Positions 32,699 to 41,766 of a stretch of 62,946 nt of DNA are shown in pieces. The position numbers were made by a program, and so were the translations under genes. The notes beneath the pieces were generated by a model that made no database searches, had not been told where the DNA came from, and saw nothing but the letters and a program-made list of their open reading frames with translations. Source of the DNA: an uncultured Oscillospiraceae bacterium (GTDB lineage Bacteria; Bacillota; Clostridia; Oscillospirales; Oscillospiraceae); contig CAAERF010000495.1 in NCBI GenBank assembly GCA_900758315.1, positions 1 to 62,946 of the forward strand. The letters are read 5' to 3'. The stretch's first letter is position 1; each line of letters opens with the position of its first letter.

Positions 32699-33379
32699 TC
32701 ACTCCCAGATGTGAGCCATCTGAGCCTGACGCTTTTTCATCTCGGGGACGAAAGCGGGCATCAGCGGCAGACCGGTGACGGTCTGGTAACGGTTGTACAG
32801 CTCCTGAGCGAAGTCCGCCCGGGCTACGCTGGAGGCGCGGCGCAGGAACTTGGTGTCCAGATCCCAGATCCGCACCCGGTCCAGACCGTCGGAGTCCTTC
32901 AGCAGCTGGGCGATGGTCAGGGCCCGATCCATGTTCTGAGGGTGGTACTTTTCCAGGATGGCGGGCAGTTCCTTCTCCTTGCGGGAGTGGGCCTCCACGG
33001 CGGCCTGGAGGATCAGCAGGTCCTCGCCGGTGCGGCCGGTGACCAGGCCGATAAACCGGGCGGCGACACTGCCGTGCTCAAAGTCCAGTCCATCCCGGCT
33101 GCGGCCGATGTCGTGGTAGGAGCAGGCGTCCAGTAGCAGGCCGGTGTCTGCCTCGTCCAGTGCCTCGTCCATGGCGCACATGGCGCCGTGGCAGATGGTG
33201 CGCTCAATGTGACCGATGCCGTGGATATCGCTTTCGTAGAGCACGCTCAGATTCAGGTTCTCCACGGCCCGGAGAAAGAGTGGATAGAACGTCCAGCTTT
33301 GCAGCTGGTCCACCAGAGGCTGAAACTGCTCCCAGTCCGGTTTGCAGAGCAGATCCAGCAGAATGCTGTCCCGCGGCAT
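32699..33379 (-). CDS. HD-domain protein
   Basis: A 226-residue HD-superfamily metal-dependent phosphohydrolase-like protein. The metal ligands are visible: HGIGHIERT (His near residues 53-56), the central YHDIGR HD pair near 88, and AHSRKEKELP near 130. Substrate unknown; relatives act on nucleotides or second messengers. It heads a short unit with the 52-aa membrane protein. Confidence 0.85.
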   Translation of the reverse strand: MPRDSILLDLLCKPDWEQFQPLVDQLQSWTFYPLFLRAVENLNLSVLYESDIHGIGHIERTICHGAMCAMDEALDEADTGLLLDACSYHDIGRSRDGLDFEHGSVAARFIGLVTGRTGEDLLILQAAVEAHSRKEKELPAILEKYHPQNMDRALTIAQLLKDSDGLDRVRIWDLDTKFLRRASSVARADFAQELYNRYQTVTGLPLMPAFVPEMKKRQAQMAHIWE

Positions 33380-33591
33380 GATCCCTTCGCCTCCCTGTTT
33401 TTCCTAAAATATGTTCTATCATAACACGGATGTCAGCGGGAAACAAGGCTAAAAGGAGAAGGAATTGTGAACAAAAAAAGAAGATGCGACGGTATCGCAC
33501 CTTCTTTTGCAGGTTGGGTTGGTGTTTGGAGCCGCGCTCTTGACCGAACAGCGAGACCGGGCCAGATAGCCGGTCAAAACGGACCGGAAGA

Positions 33592-35265
33592 TCAGGGCTT
33601 TTTCAGGACCGCACCCTTGTCGGCGCTGGTGACCATGGCGGCATAGCGAGCTAAGTAACCAGTCTTGACTTTGGGTTCCGGGCAGACCCAGGCGGCGCGG
33701 CGGGCAGCCAGCACGTCCTCGGGCACGTCCAGAGAGATCTTGTGGCCGGGGATGTCGATAGAAATCTGATCGCCCTCTTCCACCAGGCCGATCATGCCGC
33801 CGGCAGCGGCCTCAGGAGAGACGTGACCGATGGAAGCGCCGCGGGTGGCGCCGGAGAAGCGGCCGTCGGTGATCAGAGCGACGCTCTCGCCCAGGCCCAT
33901 GCCGCAGATGGCGGAGGTGGGGTTGAGCATCTCCCGCATGCCGGGACCACCCTTGGGGCCCTCGTAGCGGATGACCACCACATCACCGGGGTTGATGCCG
34001 CCGGCGTAGATGACGGAGATGGCCTCTTCCTCGCTGTCGAACACCCGGGCAGGACCGGTGTGCTGCATCATCTCCGGAGCCACAGCGGCCTGCTTTACCA
34101 CGCAGCCGTCAGGCGCCAGGTTGCCGAAGAGAACGGAGATGCCGCCGGTGGCCATGTAGGGGTTGTCCAGAGGACGGATGATCTCCGGATTCAGGTTTTC
34201 GGAATGGGCGATGTTTTCACCCATGGTCTTGCCGGTGCAGGTCATCACGTCGGTGTGGAGCAGACCGGCGTCCGCCAGTTCCTTCATCACCGCGTACACG
34301 CCGCCAGCCCGGTCCAGATCCTCCATGTAGGTGAAGCCGGCGGGAGCCAGATGGCACAGGTTGGGAGTCTTGGCGGCGATCTCATTGGACTGGTGCAGGT
34401 CCAGGGTGATGCCGCACTCCTGTGCGATGGCGGGCAGGTGGAGCATGGTGTTGGTGGAGCAGCCCAGGGCCATATCCACGGTCTCCGCGTTGTGAAAGGC
34501 CTCGGCAGTCATGATGTCCCGGGGACGGATGTCCTGTTTCAGCAGTTCCATGATCTGCATACCGGCCTGCTTGGCCAGCCGCAGCCGGGCGGAGTAGGGC
34601 GCGGGAATGGTGCCGTTGCCGGACAGACCCATGCCGATGGCCTCGGTGAGGCAGTTCATGGAGTTGGCGGTGTACATGCCCGAGCAGCTGCCGCAGCTGG
34701 GACAGGCGTTTTCAATGTACTCTTCCACGCCATCTTCATCCAGGGTACCGGCGTGATAGGCACCCACTGCCTCAAACATGTGGCTCAGGCAGGTGCGGCG
34801 GCCATCCTTCAGGTGACCGGCCAGCATGGGGCCGCCGGAGACGAAGATGGTGGGGACATTGATCCGGGCCGCTGCCATCAGCAGGCCGGGGACGTTTTTG
34901 TCGCAGTTGGGGATCATGACCAGGCCGTCAAACTGGTGGGCGATGGCCATGCACTCGGTGGAGTCGGCGATCAGGTCCCGGGTGACCAGGGAGTATTTCA
35001 TGCCCACGTGGCCCATGGCGATGCCGTCGCAGACGGCGATGGCCGGGAACATGATGGGGGTGCCGCCGGCCATGCGGACGCCGGCCTTGACCGCCTCGGC
35101 GATCTTGTCCAGATTCATGTGGCCGGGGACGATCTCGTTATGGGAGCAGACAATGCCGATCAGTGGCCGGTCCGTCTCCTCCTTGGTGAAGCCCAGAGCG
35201 GCGAACAGACTGCGGTTGGGGGCGCGCTCCACGCCCTGGGTGACGTTGCTGGATTTCAGTGCCAT
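33592..35265 (-). CDS. ilvD: dihydroxy-acid dehydratase
   Basis: A 557-residue Fe-S dehydratase converting dihydroxy-isovalerate or -methylvalerate to the 2-oxo acids of valine and isoleucine synthesis. Cluster cysteines lie in [31 protein letters not shown] and MALGCSTNT. The C-terminal ...[21 protein letters not shown] motif is intact. The ATG at 35265 (AGGAGG 9 nt upstream) is the true start. It is the last gene of the ilv cluster but is separated from ilvC by the restriction-modification pair. Its ribosome site lies only a few bases after the methyltransferase stop, so it depends on transcription through that pair. Confidence 0.96.
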   Translation of the reverse strand: MALKSSNVTQGVERAPNRSLFAALGFTKEETDRPLIGIVCSHNEIVPGHMNLDKIAEAVKAGVRMAGGTPIMFPAIAVCDGIAMGHVGMKYSLVTRDLIADSTECMAIAHQFDGLVMIPNCDKNVPGLLMAAARINVPTIFVSGGPMLAGHLKDGRRTCLSHMFEAVGAYHAGTLDEDGVEEYIENACPSCGSCSGMYTANSMNCLTEAIGMGLSGNGTIPAPYSARLRLAKQAGMQIMELLKQDIRPRDIMTAEAFHNAETVDMALGCSTNTMLHLPAIAQECGITLDLHQSNEIAAKTPNLCHLAPAGFTYMEDLDRAGGVYAVMKELADAGLLHTDVMTCTGKTMGENIAHSENLNPEIIRPLDNPYMATGGISVLFGNLAPDGCVVKQAAVAPEMMQHTGPARVFDSEEEAISVIYAGGINPGDVVVIRYEGPKGGPGMREMLNPTSAICGMGLGESVALITDGRFSGATRGASIGHVSPEAAAGGMIGLVEEGDQISIDIPGHKISLDVPEDVLAARRAAWVCPEPKVKTGYLARYAAMVTSADKGAVLKKP

Positions 35266-35278
35266 TATAGTGTGCCTC

Positions 35279-35965
35279 CTAGTGATGGTAATCAATGCCA
35301 GAAAAAAGTGTTGTTTGTTTATTGGTTTCCGGATTTGAATGGTTGGAATAGGTAGACCAGTCTGGGACATAGGTTTCGTCTGCCTGATTACCCCATACGG
35401 TCCAGTTTTGTCGAACACCTCGCGCAAACAGCTCCAGGTATGGACCAGGGCTGCACGCTTCGATAAGCGGGTAGAACTCATCAGGTTTTCGGGAGTGCTC
35501 CCGCTTTTGGGAGCGTATAATATTTACCTGGCTGCGTGCGGGAGAGAGCGTGCGGTTTTTACCACCTTTTACACCAAATAGCAGCATTTCCGTGACGTTG
35601 CGAAAGTAAAAACCTACACCACGGCCGTCTGGATTGCCGTCCTTTCGGATCTTTTCCCAAATGATATTTGTCTTGTACTCAAAACCCCATGCACTTAATA
35701 CTGCTAAGCCGTCAGGTAAAAGCGCGTTTGGAACCCAGAGATATAAATGTGCTTTTTCGGCTGTAAGCTCTGGAACTGGAAGTGCGGAAATTTCAGACAG
35801 AGACATAGTGGAGTAACGGTTCAACCGTCGGTGTTCCGGAGCGACTTTTCCAGTACGATTTTGAAATCGCCAAGGTGGATCGGCTAAAATAGTGCAGAAT
35901 TTTTGTGAGCCGCAGGTTTCCAGCAGGCTGTGGCAGGTTTGCTCAAATTCAGTAGAAAAACTCAT
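35279..35965 (-). CDS. MT-A70-family DNA adenine methyltransferase
   Basis: A 228-residue class I methyltransferase of the MT-A70 type, which includes several N6-adenine DNA methylases. The catalytic DPPW is at 29-32, and [13 protein letters not shown] and [13 protein letters not shown] are family motifs. Sequence and codon use are clearly AT-richer than the flanking ilv genes. It starts 3 nt after the endonuclease stop, with GAGG 8 nt upstream, so the two genes form an R-M operon. By context it should protect the endonuclease's target (a GATC-core site is my guess) by adenine methylation. Confidence 0.88.
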   Translation of the reverse strand: MSFSTEFEQTCHSLLETCGSQKFCTILADPPWRFQNRTGKVAPEHRRLNRYSTMSLSEISALPVPELTAEKAHLYLWVPNALLPDGLAVLSAWGFEYKTNIIWEKIRKDGNPDGRGVGFYFRNVTEMLLFGVKGGKNRTLSPARSQVNIIRSQKREHSRKPDEFYPLIEACSPGPYLELFARGVRQNWTVWGNQADETYVPDWSTYSNHSNPETNKQTTLFSGIDYHH

Positions 35966-35968
35966 TGC

Positions 35969-36616
35969 TCATTCCTCAATACAGGCATCTGTAATTCCGA
36001 TAGCCAAAACAGGACAACCGCCGTGACGCCTAGAATCCAAACGGGGAAGCAGTTTTCCCATCCAAGTGGTGCTGGCCCCATACTTTTGGGAAATGCCGAG
36101 TTCCTTGAAAATGGGGTTTAACGATTTGCTCCTGGTTATAATGATACCAACACTGATAATATCGCACTCGTGGTAGGTGCGCATTGCAAACAGGTCTCGG
36201 TCAAAAGTCTGATCTTTACTATTCCATTCCATATCCAATGCAACGCGACCTTTTACAAAATCAATATTATGGCCATCAATATAATTTTCCAGCTTTTTCT
36301 CTGTAAAAGGTTCAGAAGAAAACTTGCCCCGTGCTCCTTTTCTGGGATAGAACTTGATAAGAAGATCACCGGTAATCTTGATTTCTCTCCATCCCAATGG
36401 GTCGAGGATGGCATTCAGCTTTGGAGGAATCGGTGATTCGCTTCCACCGGCCATGATAAGCTCTTCTTTTGTGATATGCAAGTTCCGTAGAGCGTTTACC
36501 AGTTCATTCCACTCGACAGGAAAGGAGTTTGCTAGGATTTCAACGGCATGATTGTAATTGAAAAAATCATACTTTTCAATTAGATCATCAGGAATAAATT
36601 GAAAATAAGAATCCAT
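35969..36616 (-). CDS. type II restriction endonuclease, BglII/BstYI-like
   Basis: A 215-residue protein whose central segment (117-150) follows the BglII/BstYI-family pattern: DFVK.RVA at 119-126, then D128 and E130 in LDMEW, FDRDLFA, and ISVGIIITR. D119 with D128/E130 would supply the metal site (family: D...E-x-Q/N), an atypical variant. PRKGARGKFSSEP may contact DNA. The related enzymes cut AGATCT or RGATCY; the actual site here is unknown. AT-rich, first gene of the R-M pair, AGGGGAG 9 nt before the ATG. Assignment is by remembered motif pattern only. Confidence 0.75.
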   Translation of the reverse strand: MDSYFQFIPDDLIEKYDFFNYNHAVEILANSFPVEWNELVNALRNLHITKEELIMAGGSESPIPPKLNAILDPLGWREIKITGDLLIKFYPRKGARGKFSSEPFTEKKLENYIDGHNIDFVKGRVALDMEWNSKDQTFDRDLFAMRTYHECDIISVGIIITRSKSLNPIFKELGISQKYGASTTWMGKLLPRLDSRRHGGCPVLAIGITDACIEE

Positions 36617-36642
36617 TCGGTATTTCTCCCCTCTATTGTTTT

Positions 36643-36674
36643 CCAGTATAACATACTGGCAGGAGAGTTGGCAA
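36643..36674 (-). promoter_or_regulatory. R-M operon promoter with a perfect 17-nt palindrome over the -10
   Basis: On the minus strand TTGCCA (36669-36674), 18 nt, TATACT (36645-36650). The -10 lies inside CCAGTAT-AAC-ATACTGG (36643-36659), a perfect inverted repeat. No controller (C) protein gene is present, so the methyltransferase or a host factor would be the regulator. A separate GGGGCAGGC/GCCTGCCCC hairpin (36684-36706) lies just upstream, without a T tract in the ilv direction. Confidence 0.6.
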
Positions 36675-36751
36675 ATAGAATGAGGGGCAGGCGCAGGGCC
36701 TGCCCCTTTCTAAATTTGGGTCAAAAATTAAGGTAGAAAAAGTGTAACCGA

Positions 36752-37771
36752 TCAGTTGGAAGCGGTATCGGGATCGTCGTCCTCGCCCCAGAGCATGTTC
36801 TTACGCAGCTCGGCGCCCACGGTCTCCATGGGATGAGCGGCCAGAATCTTGCGCATGGAGTTGAAATAGCAGCGGCCGTTGTTGTTCTCAGCGATCCACT
36901 TGCCGGCGAAGGTGCCGTCCTGGATCTCGCGCAGGACCTGCTTCATGCGGGCCTTGGTCTCGTTGTAGGGCAGGATGCGGGATCCGGTGACATATTCGCC
37001 GTACTCAGCGGTATCGGAGATGGAGTAGTTCATCATGGCGACGCCGCCCTTGTTGATCAGGTCGATGATGAGCTTCATCTCGTGGATGCACTCGAAGTAG
37101 GCGTTCTCGGGCTCGTAGCCAGCTTCCACCAGGGTCTCGAAGCCCAGCTTCATCAGCTCGACCACGCCGCCGCACAGGACAGCCTGCTCACCGAACAGGT
37201 CGGTCTCGGTCTCGTCGGAGAAGGTGGTCTCCATGACGCCGCCGCGGGCGCCGCCGATGCCGGCTGCATAGGCCAGGCCGATCTTGTAGGCGTTGCCGGT
37301 GGCGTTCTGTTCCACGGCGATCAGGCAGGGCACGCCCTTGCCATTGACGTACTGGGAGCGGACGGTGTGACCGGGGCCCTTGGGGGCGATCATGAACACG
37401 TCGACGTCAGCGGGAGGAACGATCTGCTTAAAGCGGATGTTGAAGCCATGGGCGAAGGCCAGAGCCTTACCGGGAGCCAGGTTGGGAGCGATGTCCTTTT
37501 TATACATAGCGGCCTGCTTCTCATCGTTGATCAGAATCATGATGATGTCGGCAGCCTTGGTGGCCTCAGCGGTGGTCATGACGGTGAAGCCGTCAGCCTT
37601 TGCCTTGGCGGCGCTCTTGGAACCCTCGTACAGGCCGATGATCACGTCACAGCCGGAATCTCTCAGGTTCATAGCGTGGGCGTGGCCCTGGGAGCCATAG
37701 CCGATGACCGCGATTTTTTTACCGTCCAGATAGGAAAGGTCACAATCCTTCTCATAGTACATTTTTGCCAT
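36752..37771 (-). CDS. ilvC: ketol-acid reductoisomerase
   Basis: A 339-residue class I KARI of valine/isoleucine synthesis. The NAD(P) loop is [17 protein letters not shown], and the following [12 protein letters not shown] decides cofactor preference. The knotted C-terminal domain includes [14 protein letters not shown] (metal ligands) and [12 protein letters not shown]. The ATG at 37771 has AAGGAG 9 nt upstream and overlaps the ilvN 3' end by 20 nt, indicating coupling. Confidence 0.97.
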   Translation of the reverse strand: MAKMYYEKDCDLSYLDGKKIAVIGYGSQGHAHAMNLRDSGCDVIIGLYEGSKSAAKAKADGFTVMTTAEATKAADIIMILINDEKQAAMYKKDIAPNLAPGKALAFAHGFNIRFKQIVPPADVDVFMIAPKGPGHTVRSQYVNGKGVPCLIAVEQNATGNAYKIGLAYAAGIGGARGGVMETTFSDETETDLFGEQAVLCGGVVELMKLGFETLVEAGYEPENAYFECIHEMKLIIDLINKGGVAMMNYSISDTAEYGEYVTGSRILPYNETKARMKQVLREIQDGTFAGKWIAENNNGRCYFNSMRKILAAHPMETVGAELRKNMLWGEDDDPDTASN

Positions 37772-38309
37772 AGTCGAACTCTCCTTTAACTTTGGTGTCT
37801 TCATCTAATGTGAACTGGCCTCTCTCCAGGGCCACCATGCCGGTCCGTGCCAGCTCGAGAATACCGAATTCTGCCAGCAGGCCTTCAATGGCGGCGTCCT
37901 TGCTCTCCGAGCCGATGACGGCCACGGTGATGGAGGCGAGAGAAACATCGATAATGGATGCGCGGAAGATATTTGCGATCTGGATGACCTCGTTGCGCAC
38001 TTCGCGGGTTTCGGCCCGGACCTTGATCAGGACCAGTTCCCGGCGAATGCTGTGCTCGGGATCCAGACGTTTGACGGAGTGAACCACGAACATTTTACCC
38101 AGCTGGTTCATGATCTGCGTGATCTGCAGATCGTCCGCCAGCACCTCAATGGTGATACGGGAAATTTCGGGGTTGTCGGTTGCGCCCACGGCCAGGGACT
38201 CAATGTTGTAGCCCTTCCGGGAGAACAGCCGGGAGACCTGGCTCAGAACGCCGGAGGCGTTGTCGACCAGGACAGACAGAGTATGACGGGTAGCATTTTC
38301 GTTAATCAT
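37752..38309 (-). CDS. ilvN: acetolactate synthase small (regulatory) subunit
   Basis: A 185-residue regulatory subunit with an N-terminal ACT domain ([34 protein letters not shown]), which binds valine for feedback inhibition. A second ACT-like domain follows ([37 protein letters not shown]). It lies 21 nt after ilvB and overlaps ilvC. Confidence 0.95.
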   Translation of the reverse strand: MINENATRHTLSVLVDNASGVLSQVSRLFSRKGYNIESLAVGATDNPEISRITIEVLADDLQITQIMNQLGKMFVVHSVKRLDPEHSIRRELVLIKVRAETREVRNEVIQIANIFRASIIDVSLASITVAVIGSESKDAAIEGLLAEFGILELARTGMVALERGQFTLDEDTKVKGEFDYGKNVL

Positions 38310-38330
38310 ATTCTACAGCCTCCTTACAAA

Positions 38331-40055
38331 TTAGTCCAGCAGGAATTTGGTGACCGGGCTGCCGCCATTGACCATGGGGTGAACCATCTCGTCCATATCC
38401 AGCACGCAGTCGATAACGGCGGCGTGGCCGGAGTCCAGAGCGGCCTGGAGGGCGGCTTCAAATTCATCCTGATTGGTGGCGCGGTAGCCGGGGATGCCAT
38501 AGGCCTCGGCCAGCTTGACGAAGTCGGGGCCACGGTCCAGCGTCGTCTGGGAGTAGCGCTCGTTGCAGGTCAGATGCTGCCACTGACGCACCATGCCCAG
38601 AGAGCTGTTGTTGAAGATAACGGTGATGACCGGAATGTCGTAGTGCTGCACGGTAGCCATCTCATGGCAGTTCATGCGGAAGCAGCCGTCGCCGGTGCAG
38701 TGAATGACGGTCTCCTTGGGATGGGCCAGCTTGGCGCCGTAAGCTGCGCCGTAGCCGAAGCCCATGGTGCCGAAGCCGCCGGAGGTCAGCAGCTGACCGG
38801 GGCGCTTGAAGTGGAAGTACTGGCAGCACCACATCTGATGCTGGCCCACGTCGGTGGCGATGATGGCATCGCCGTTGGTGAGCTTGGAGATGGTCTCCAG
38901 AATCTCGTGGGGCGCCAGCTTTTCGGGATCGTGGGTGAGAGGGGGTTCCTTGATGCTGAGGATGGACTCCCGCCACTCATCGAAGTTGTAGTCCTTCAGG
39001 TAGATGCGCTCGTTGAGCAGCTCCAGGACCCGGCGTGCGTCACCAATAATATGGTGATCGGTGAGGATGTTCTTGTCGATCTCGGCACGGTCGATGTCGA
39101 TGTGCACCACCTTGGCGTTGGGCGCGAAGGTCTTGGTGTCGCAGGTGACGCGGTCGGAGAACCGGCAGCCGATGGCGATGAGCAGGTCACACTCATGGCT
39201 GGCCCGGTTGGAGGCGTGGGTGCCGTGCATGCCGATCATGCCGGTGATCAGCGGGGAGTCGCCGGGGCAGGCGCCGCCGCCCATGACAGTGGTAGCCACC
39301 GGAGCGCCCACCTGTTCAATGAACTTGCGGAATTCCGGCACGGCGTTCTTGCTGCGGATGACGCCGCCGCCCACCAGGATCAGGGGCTTCTGGGACTGGT
39401 CCAGCATGGCGACCAGCTGATCCACGTCGCCGTGATCGGGCTCGGGAACCTGCATGTTCAGGCCGTCGGAGTTCCGGGCCAGCAGGGCTGCCAGCCGGCC
39501 GTGACGGTGATGCTCGCTCAGAGGCAGGGGCTCAAAGTCCACGACGGTGGAGGTGACGTTCTTGACGATGTCGATGAGGACGGGACCGGGACGGCCGCTG
39601 CGGGCGATGGCGAAGGCCTCGCGGATGATGTCGGCCAGCTTGGTGGCGTCCTTGACTAAGTAGTTGCACTTGGTAATGGGCAGGGTGATGCCGGTGATGT
39701 CCACTTCCTGGAAGGTGTCCTTACCGATGAGGCTCTCGCCCACGTTGACGGTGATGAACACCACGGGGGAGGAGTCCATGTAGGCGGTGGCGATACCGGT
39801 GACCAGGTTGGTGGCGCCGGGGCCGGAGGTGGCGAAGCACACGCCTACCTTGCCGGTGGAGCGGGCGTAGCCGTCGGCGGCGTGGGAGGCGCCCTGCTCA
39901 TGGGCGGTCAGGATGTGGCGAATTTTCTTGTTGTAGCCGTGAAGCTCAAACTCATCATAGATGTTGAGAATCGTGCCGCCGGGATAGCCAAAGACGGTGT
40001 CAACGCCCTGTTCCAACAGGCACTCCATCACGACTTGGGATGCGGTCATTTTCAT
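38331..40055 (-). CDS. ilvB: acetolactate synthase large (catalytic) subunit
   Basis: A 574-residue thiamine-diphosphate enzyme condensing pyruvate to acetolactate or acetohydroxybutyrate. The activating Glu lies in AHEQGASHAADGYARSTG, the FAD-domain segment is GMHGTHASNRA, and the ThDP motif runs GDGCFRMNCHEMATV...NNSSLGMVRQWQ. It starts at ATG 40055 with AGGAGG 10 nt upstream; the preceding frame belongs to the T-box leader. First gene of the ilv operon. Confidence 0.97.
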   Translation of the reverse strand: MKMTASQVVMECLLEQGVDTVFGYPGGTILNIYDEFELHGYNKKIRHILTAHEQGASHAADGYARSTGKVGVCFATSGPGATNLVTGIATAYMDSSPVVFITVNVGESLIGKDTFQEVDITGITLPITKCNYLVKDATKLADIIREAFAIARSGRPGPVLIDIVKNVTSTVVDFEPLPLSEHHRHGRLAALLARNSDGLNMQVPEPDHGDVDQLVAMLDQSQKPLILVGGGVIRSKNAVPEFRKFIEQVGAPVATTVMGGGACPGDSPLITGMIGMHGTHASNRASHECDLLIAIGCRFSDRVTCDTKTFAPNAKVVHIDIDRAEIDKNILTDHHIIGDARRVLELLNERIYLKDYNFDEWRESILSIKEPPLTHDPEKLAPHEILETISKLTNGDAIIATDVGQHQMWCCQYFHFKRPGQLLTSGGFGTMGFGYGAAYGAKLAHPKETVIHCTGDGCFRMNCHEMATVQHYDIPVITVIFNNSSLGMVRQWQHLTCNERYSQTTLDRGPDFVKLAEAYGIPGYRATNQDEFEAALQAALDSGHAAVIDCVLDMDEMVHPMVNGGSPVTKFLLD

Positions 40056-40124
40056 AGGGATGCAGCCTCCTTTTTGGATTGTAATGAATTTGAATCTGGC
40101 GCGTCTCAGGGGGACAGAGAACAT

Positions 40125-40478
40125 AAAGAAAAGCTCCGTCCCAATATAGGACGAAGCTGAAACTCCGTGGTACCACCTAACTTCACAGCCGCCGCCACCG
40201 CTCCGGAACAAGTCCCGGAGGTGATTTCTGATGGAGGTTGATGCTGTGCACTCTTTCTCCGGATAACGGCGGGGTAGGCCGTCCCAAACTACTGAGAGGG
40301 AAGCGGAGCTTCCGTCCGTTGGCAAGGGCCGCTCACGGGTGACGAATCAGGGCCGCCTTTGGAGACGCTTTCAGCAGATGCGTCCTCTCTGTACCGCAGG
40401 GGAGTGCCCGGATGATATCCCGATCATTGCGTTTTGTAAATTAAGACTAATGATAATCACTTTGGGTTGCCCTGTCAA
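40125..40478 (-). promoter_or_regulatory. T-box riboswitch and promoter of the ilv operon
   Basis: On the minus strand TTGACA (40473-40478), 17 nt, TATCAT (40450-40455). T-box features are GGTACAGAGAGGACGC in stem I, the antiterminator sequence TTAGGTGGTACCACGG (40166-40181), and the terminator AGCTTCGTCC...GGACGGAGCT with T-rich tail (40125-40159). Aligning the 3' side of stem I with the glyS leader (GAA-GGC-GCCCCGGAGC) gives TTC-GTC-ACCCGTGAGC here. The specifier is therefore likely GTC (valine), at 40341-40343. The element call is firm; the specifier is inference. Confidence 0.88.
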
Positions 40479-40548
40479 GGGGTTTTGAAAAATTTTTTTG
40501 GGAAGTTTTTTCACGCTGCGCAGCGCCGGCGCCGGCGTGGAAACGCTA

Positions 40549-40577
40549 TTGACTTCAGCACGTAAAAGCGGTATAGT
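40549..40577 (+). promoter_or_regulatory. tyrA promoter
   Basis: TTGACT (40549-40554), 17 nt, TATAGT (40572-40577). The predicted start near 40584 is 27 nt before the leader-peptide ATG. Confidence 0.8.
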
Positions 40578-40610
40578 AGCAGTATCTGAGAGCATTGCGA
40601 GGGACCCTCT

Positions 40611-40703
40611 ATGAAGAAACTGTCCGGCAACTGGAAGCAGGCCTACCGCTATTACCGCGAGGATAGCGGGCTTTTGTGCTGCCCTTGCCGGGAGTGTATC
40701 TGA
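40611..40703 (+). CDS. leader peptide of tyrA (30 aa, Tyr-rich segment)
   Basis: A short ORF between the tyrA promoter and a terminator, with GAGGG 7 nt before the ATG. It encodes 30 residues including W8 and a cluster AYRYYR with Tyr at 12, 14 and 15, then a Cys-rich end (LLCCPCRECI). Control codons for tyrosine ahead of prephenate dehydrogenase fit ribosome-mediated attenuation. CCGGCAA at 40624-40630 can pair with TTGCCGG at 40685-40691, and the latter alternatively with GGCAA at 40739-40743, which borders the terminator. Confidence 0.65.
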   Translation: MKKLSGNWKQAYRYYREDSGLLCCPCRECI

Positions 40704-40741
40704 GGGGAGTCAGTGGACTCGAAGATGCAGATTTCGTTGGC

Positions 40742-40783
40742 AACGCCGCGGCGCAGAGAAGAGCGCTGCGGCGTTTCGTTTAT
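40742..40783 (+). terminator. tyrA attenuator terminator
   Basis: AACGCCGC (40742-40749) pairs perfectly with GCGGCGTT (40768-40775), followed by TTCGTTTAT. It lies 39 nt after the leader peptide and 42 nt before the tyrA ATG. The T tract is interrupted, so termination may be partial. Confidence 0.7.
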
Positions 40784-40824
40784 GTACCGGAGCATTCCGC
40801 GACACAGGACAGGAGAGAGATCAC

Positions 40825-41733
40825 ATGAGCAGTAACAAGACCATAGCAATCGTTGGACTGGGCCTCATCGGCGGTTCCCTGGCCGGGGCGCTGATGGACT
40901 TTGAGGGGGCGCACATTTTGGGGGTTGTCCGCCGGCAGGAGACAGCGGACTATGCGCTGGCCCACGGGCTGGTCCACGAGGCCACCCTGGACGCAGAGGC
41001 AGGGCTGGCCCGGGCGGATGTGGCTGTGCTCTGCGCCACGCCCCAGGGGATTATGAACCTGCTGGAGAAGCACCACGACCACTTCAAGCCGGGCAGCCTG
41101 GTGACCGATGTCTGCGGTGTAAAGACAGCGGTGATGGAGAAGGCCGAGCTGCTGCCACCGTCGGTGGACTTTATCGGCAGCCACCCCATGGCGGGCACGG
41201 AGTTCGCCGGTATCGAGCACGCCCTGCCCACGGTGTTCCAGGGCAGCAACTGGATCATGGTCCCGCGGCCCGAGAGCACCGAGGAGCATAAGGAGTTCAT
41301 CCGCCGGATGGCCCACCACATTGGCTGTCAGGTCGTGCGGGAGATCACGCCGGAGCGCCACGACGCCATCATCGCCTACACCAGCCAGCTGATGCACATT
41401 GTGGCTCTGTCCGTGTGCGACGACGCGGACCTGTTCCAGTGCAAGGGCTACGAGGGCAGCAGCTTCCGGGACGTGACCCGGGTGGCGGCCCTGGATCCGG
41501 ACATGTGGACCGATCTGATGAGCATGAATGCTCCGGCCCTGAGCCAGGTGATCCGGCGGCTGGAGGAGAACATCCACGCCTACCGCATCGCCCTGGACAA
41601 CCGGGACCGGGACCGGCTCCACGCCAAGCTCACCTACTCCTCCACCCGCAAGCGCCGGATCAATCTGCCCGGCTCGGGCCAGGTGCCGCTGGACCGGCCA
41701 AAAACCACGACAAAACCGGTCGAACCCAGCTGA
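40825..41733 (+). CDS. tyrA: prephenate dehydrogenase
   Basis: A 302-residue NAD(P)-dependent enzyme that converts prephenate to 4-hydroxyphenylpyruvate, the tyrosine branch. The dinucleotide loop is VGLGLIGGSLAGAL at residues 10-23. The catalytic His is in SHPMAGTE, followed by ITPERHDAIIAYTSQLMH. No fused chorismate mutase and no C-terminal ACT domain are visible, so feedback inhibition may be weak and attenuation the main control. Ribosome site AGGAGAG. Confidence 0.94.
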   Translation: MSSNKTIAIVGLGLIGGSLAGALMDFEGAHILGVVRRQETADYALAHGLVHEATLDAEAGLARADVAVLCATPQGIMNLLEKHHDHFKPGSLVTDVCGVKTAVMEKAELLPPSVDFIGSHPMAGTEFAGIEHALPTVFQGSNWIMVPRPESTEEHKEFIRRMAHHIGCQVVREITPERHDAIIAYTSQLMHIVALSVCDDADLFQCKGYEGSSFRDVTRVAALDPDMWTDLMSMNAPALSQVIRRLEENIHAYRIALDNRDRDRLHAKLTYSSTRKRRINLPGSGQVPLDRPKTTTKPVEPS

Positions 41734-41766
41734 AAAAGTGTCCGCTGTATGCGCACAAACGGGCGG

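Noticed and set aside
36684..36706. Intrinsic terminator between ilvC and the restriction gene
   Set aside because: The GGGGCAGGC/GCCTGCCCC hairpin has no T tract in the operon direction; termination there is unproven.
40780..41622. Long minus-strand ORF opposite tyrA, and similar antisense ORFs opposite most GC-rich genes (for example 4514-6013, 7850-9919, 21010-22668, 33742-35355)
   Set aside because: Opposite-strand shadows of well-identified genes; typical of high-GC third codon positions, no ribosome sites, low-complexity translations.
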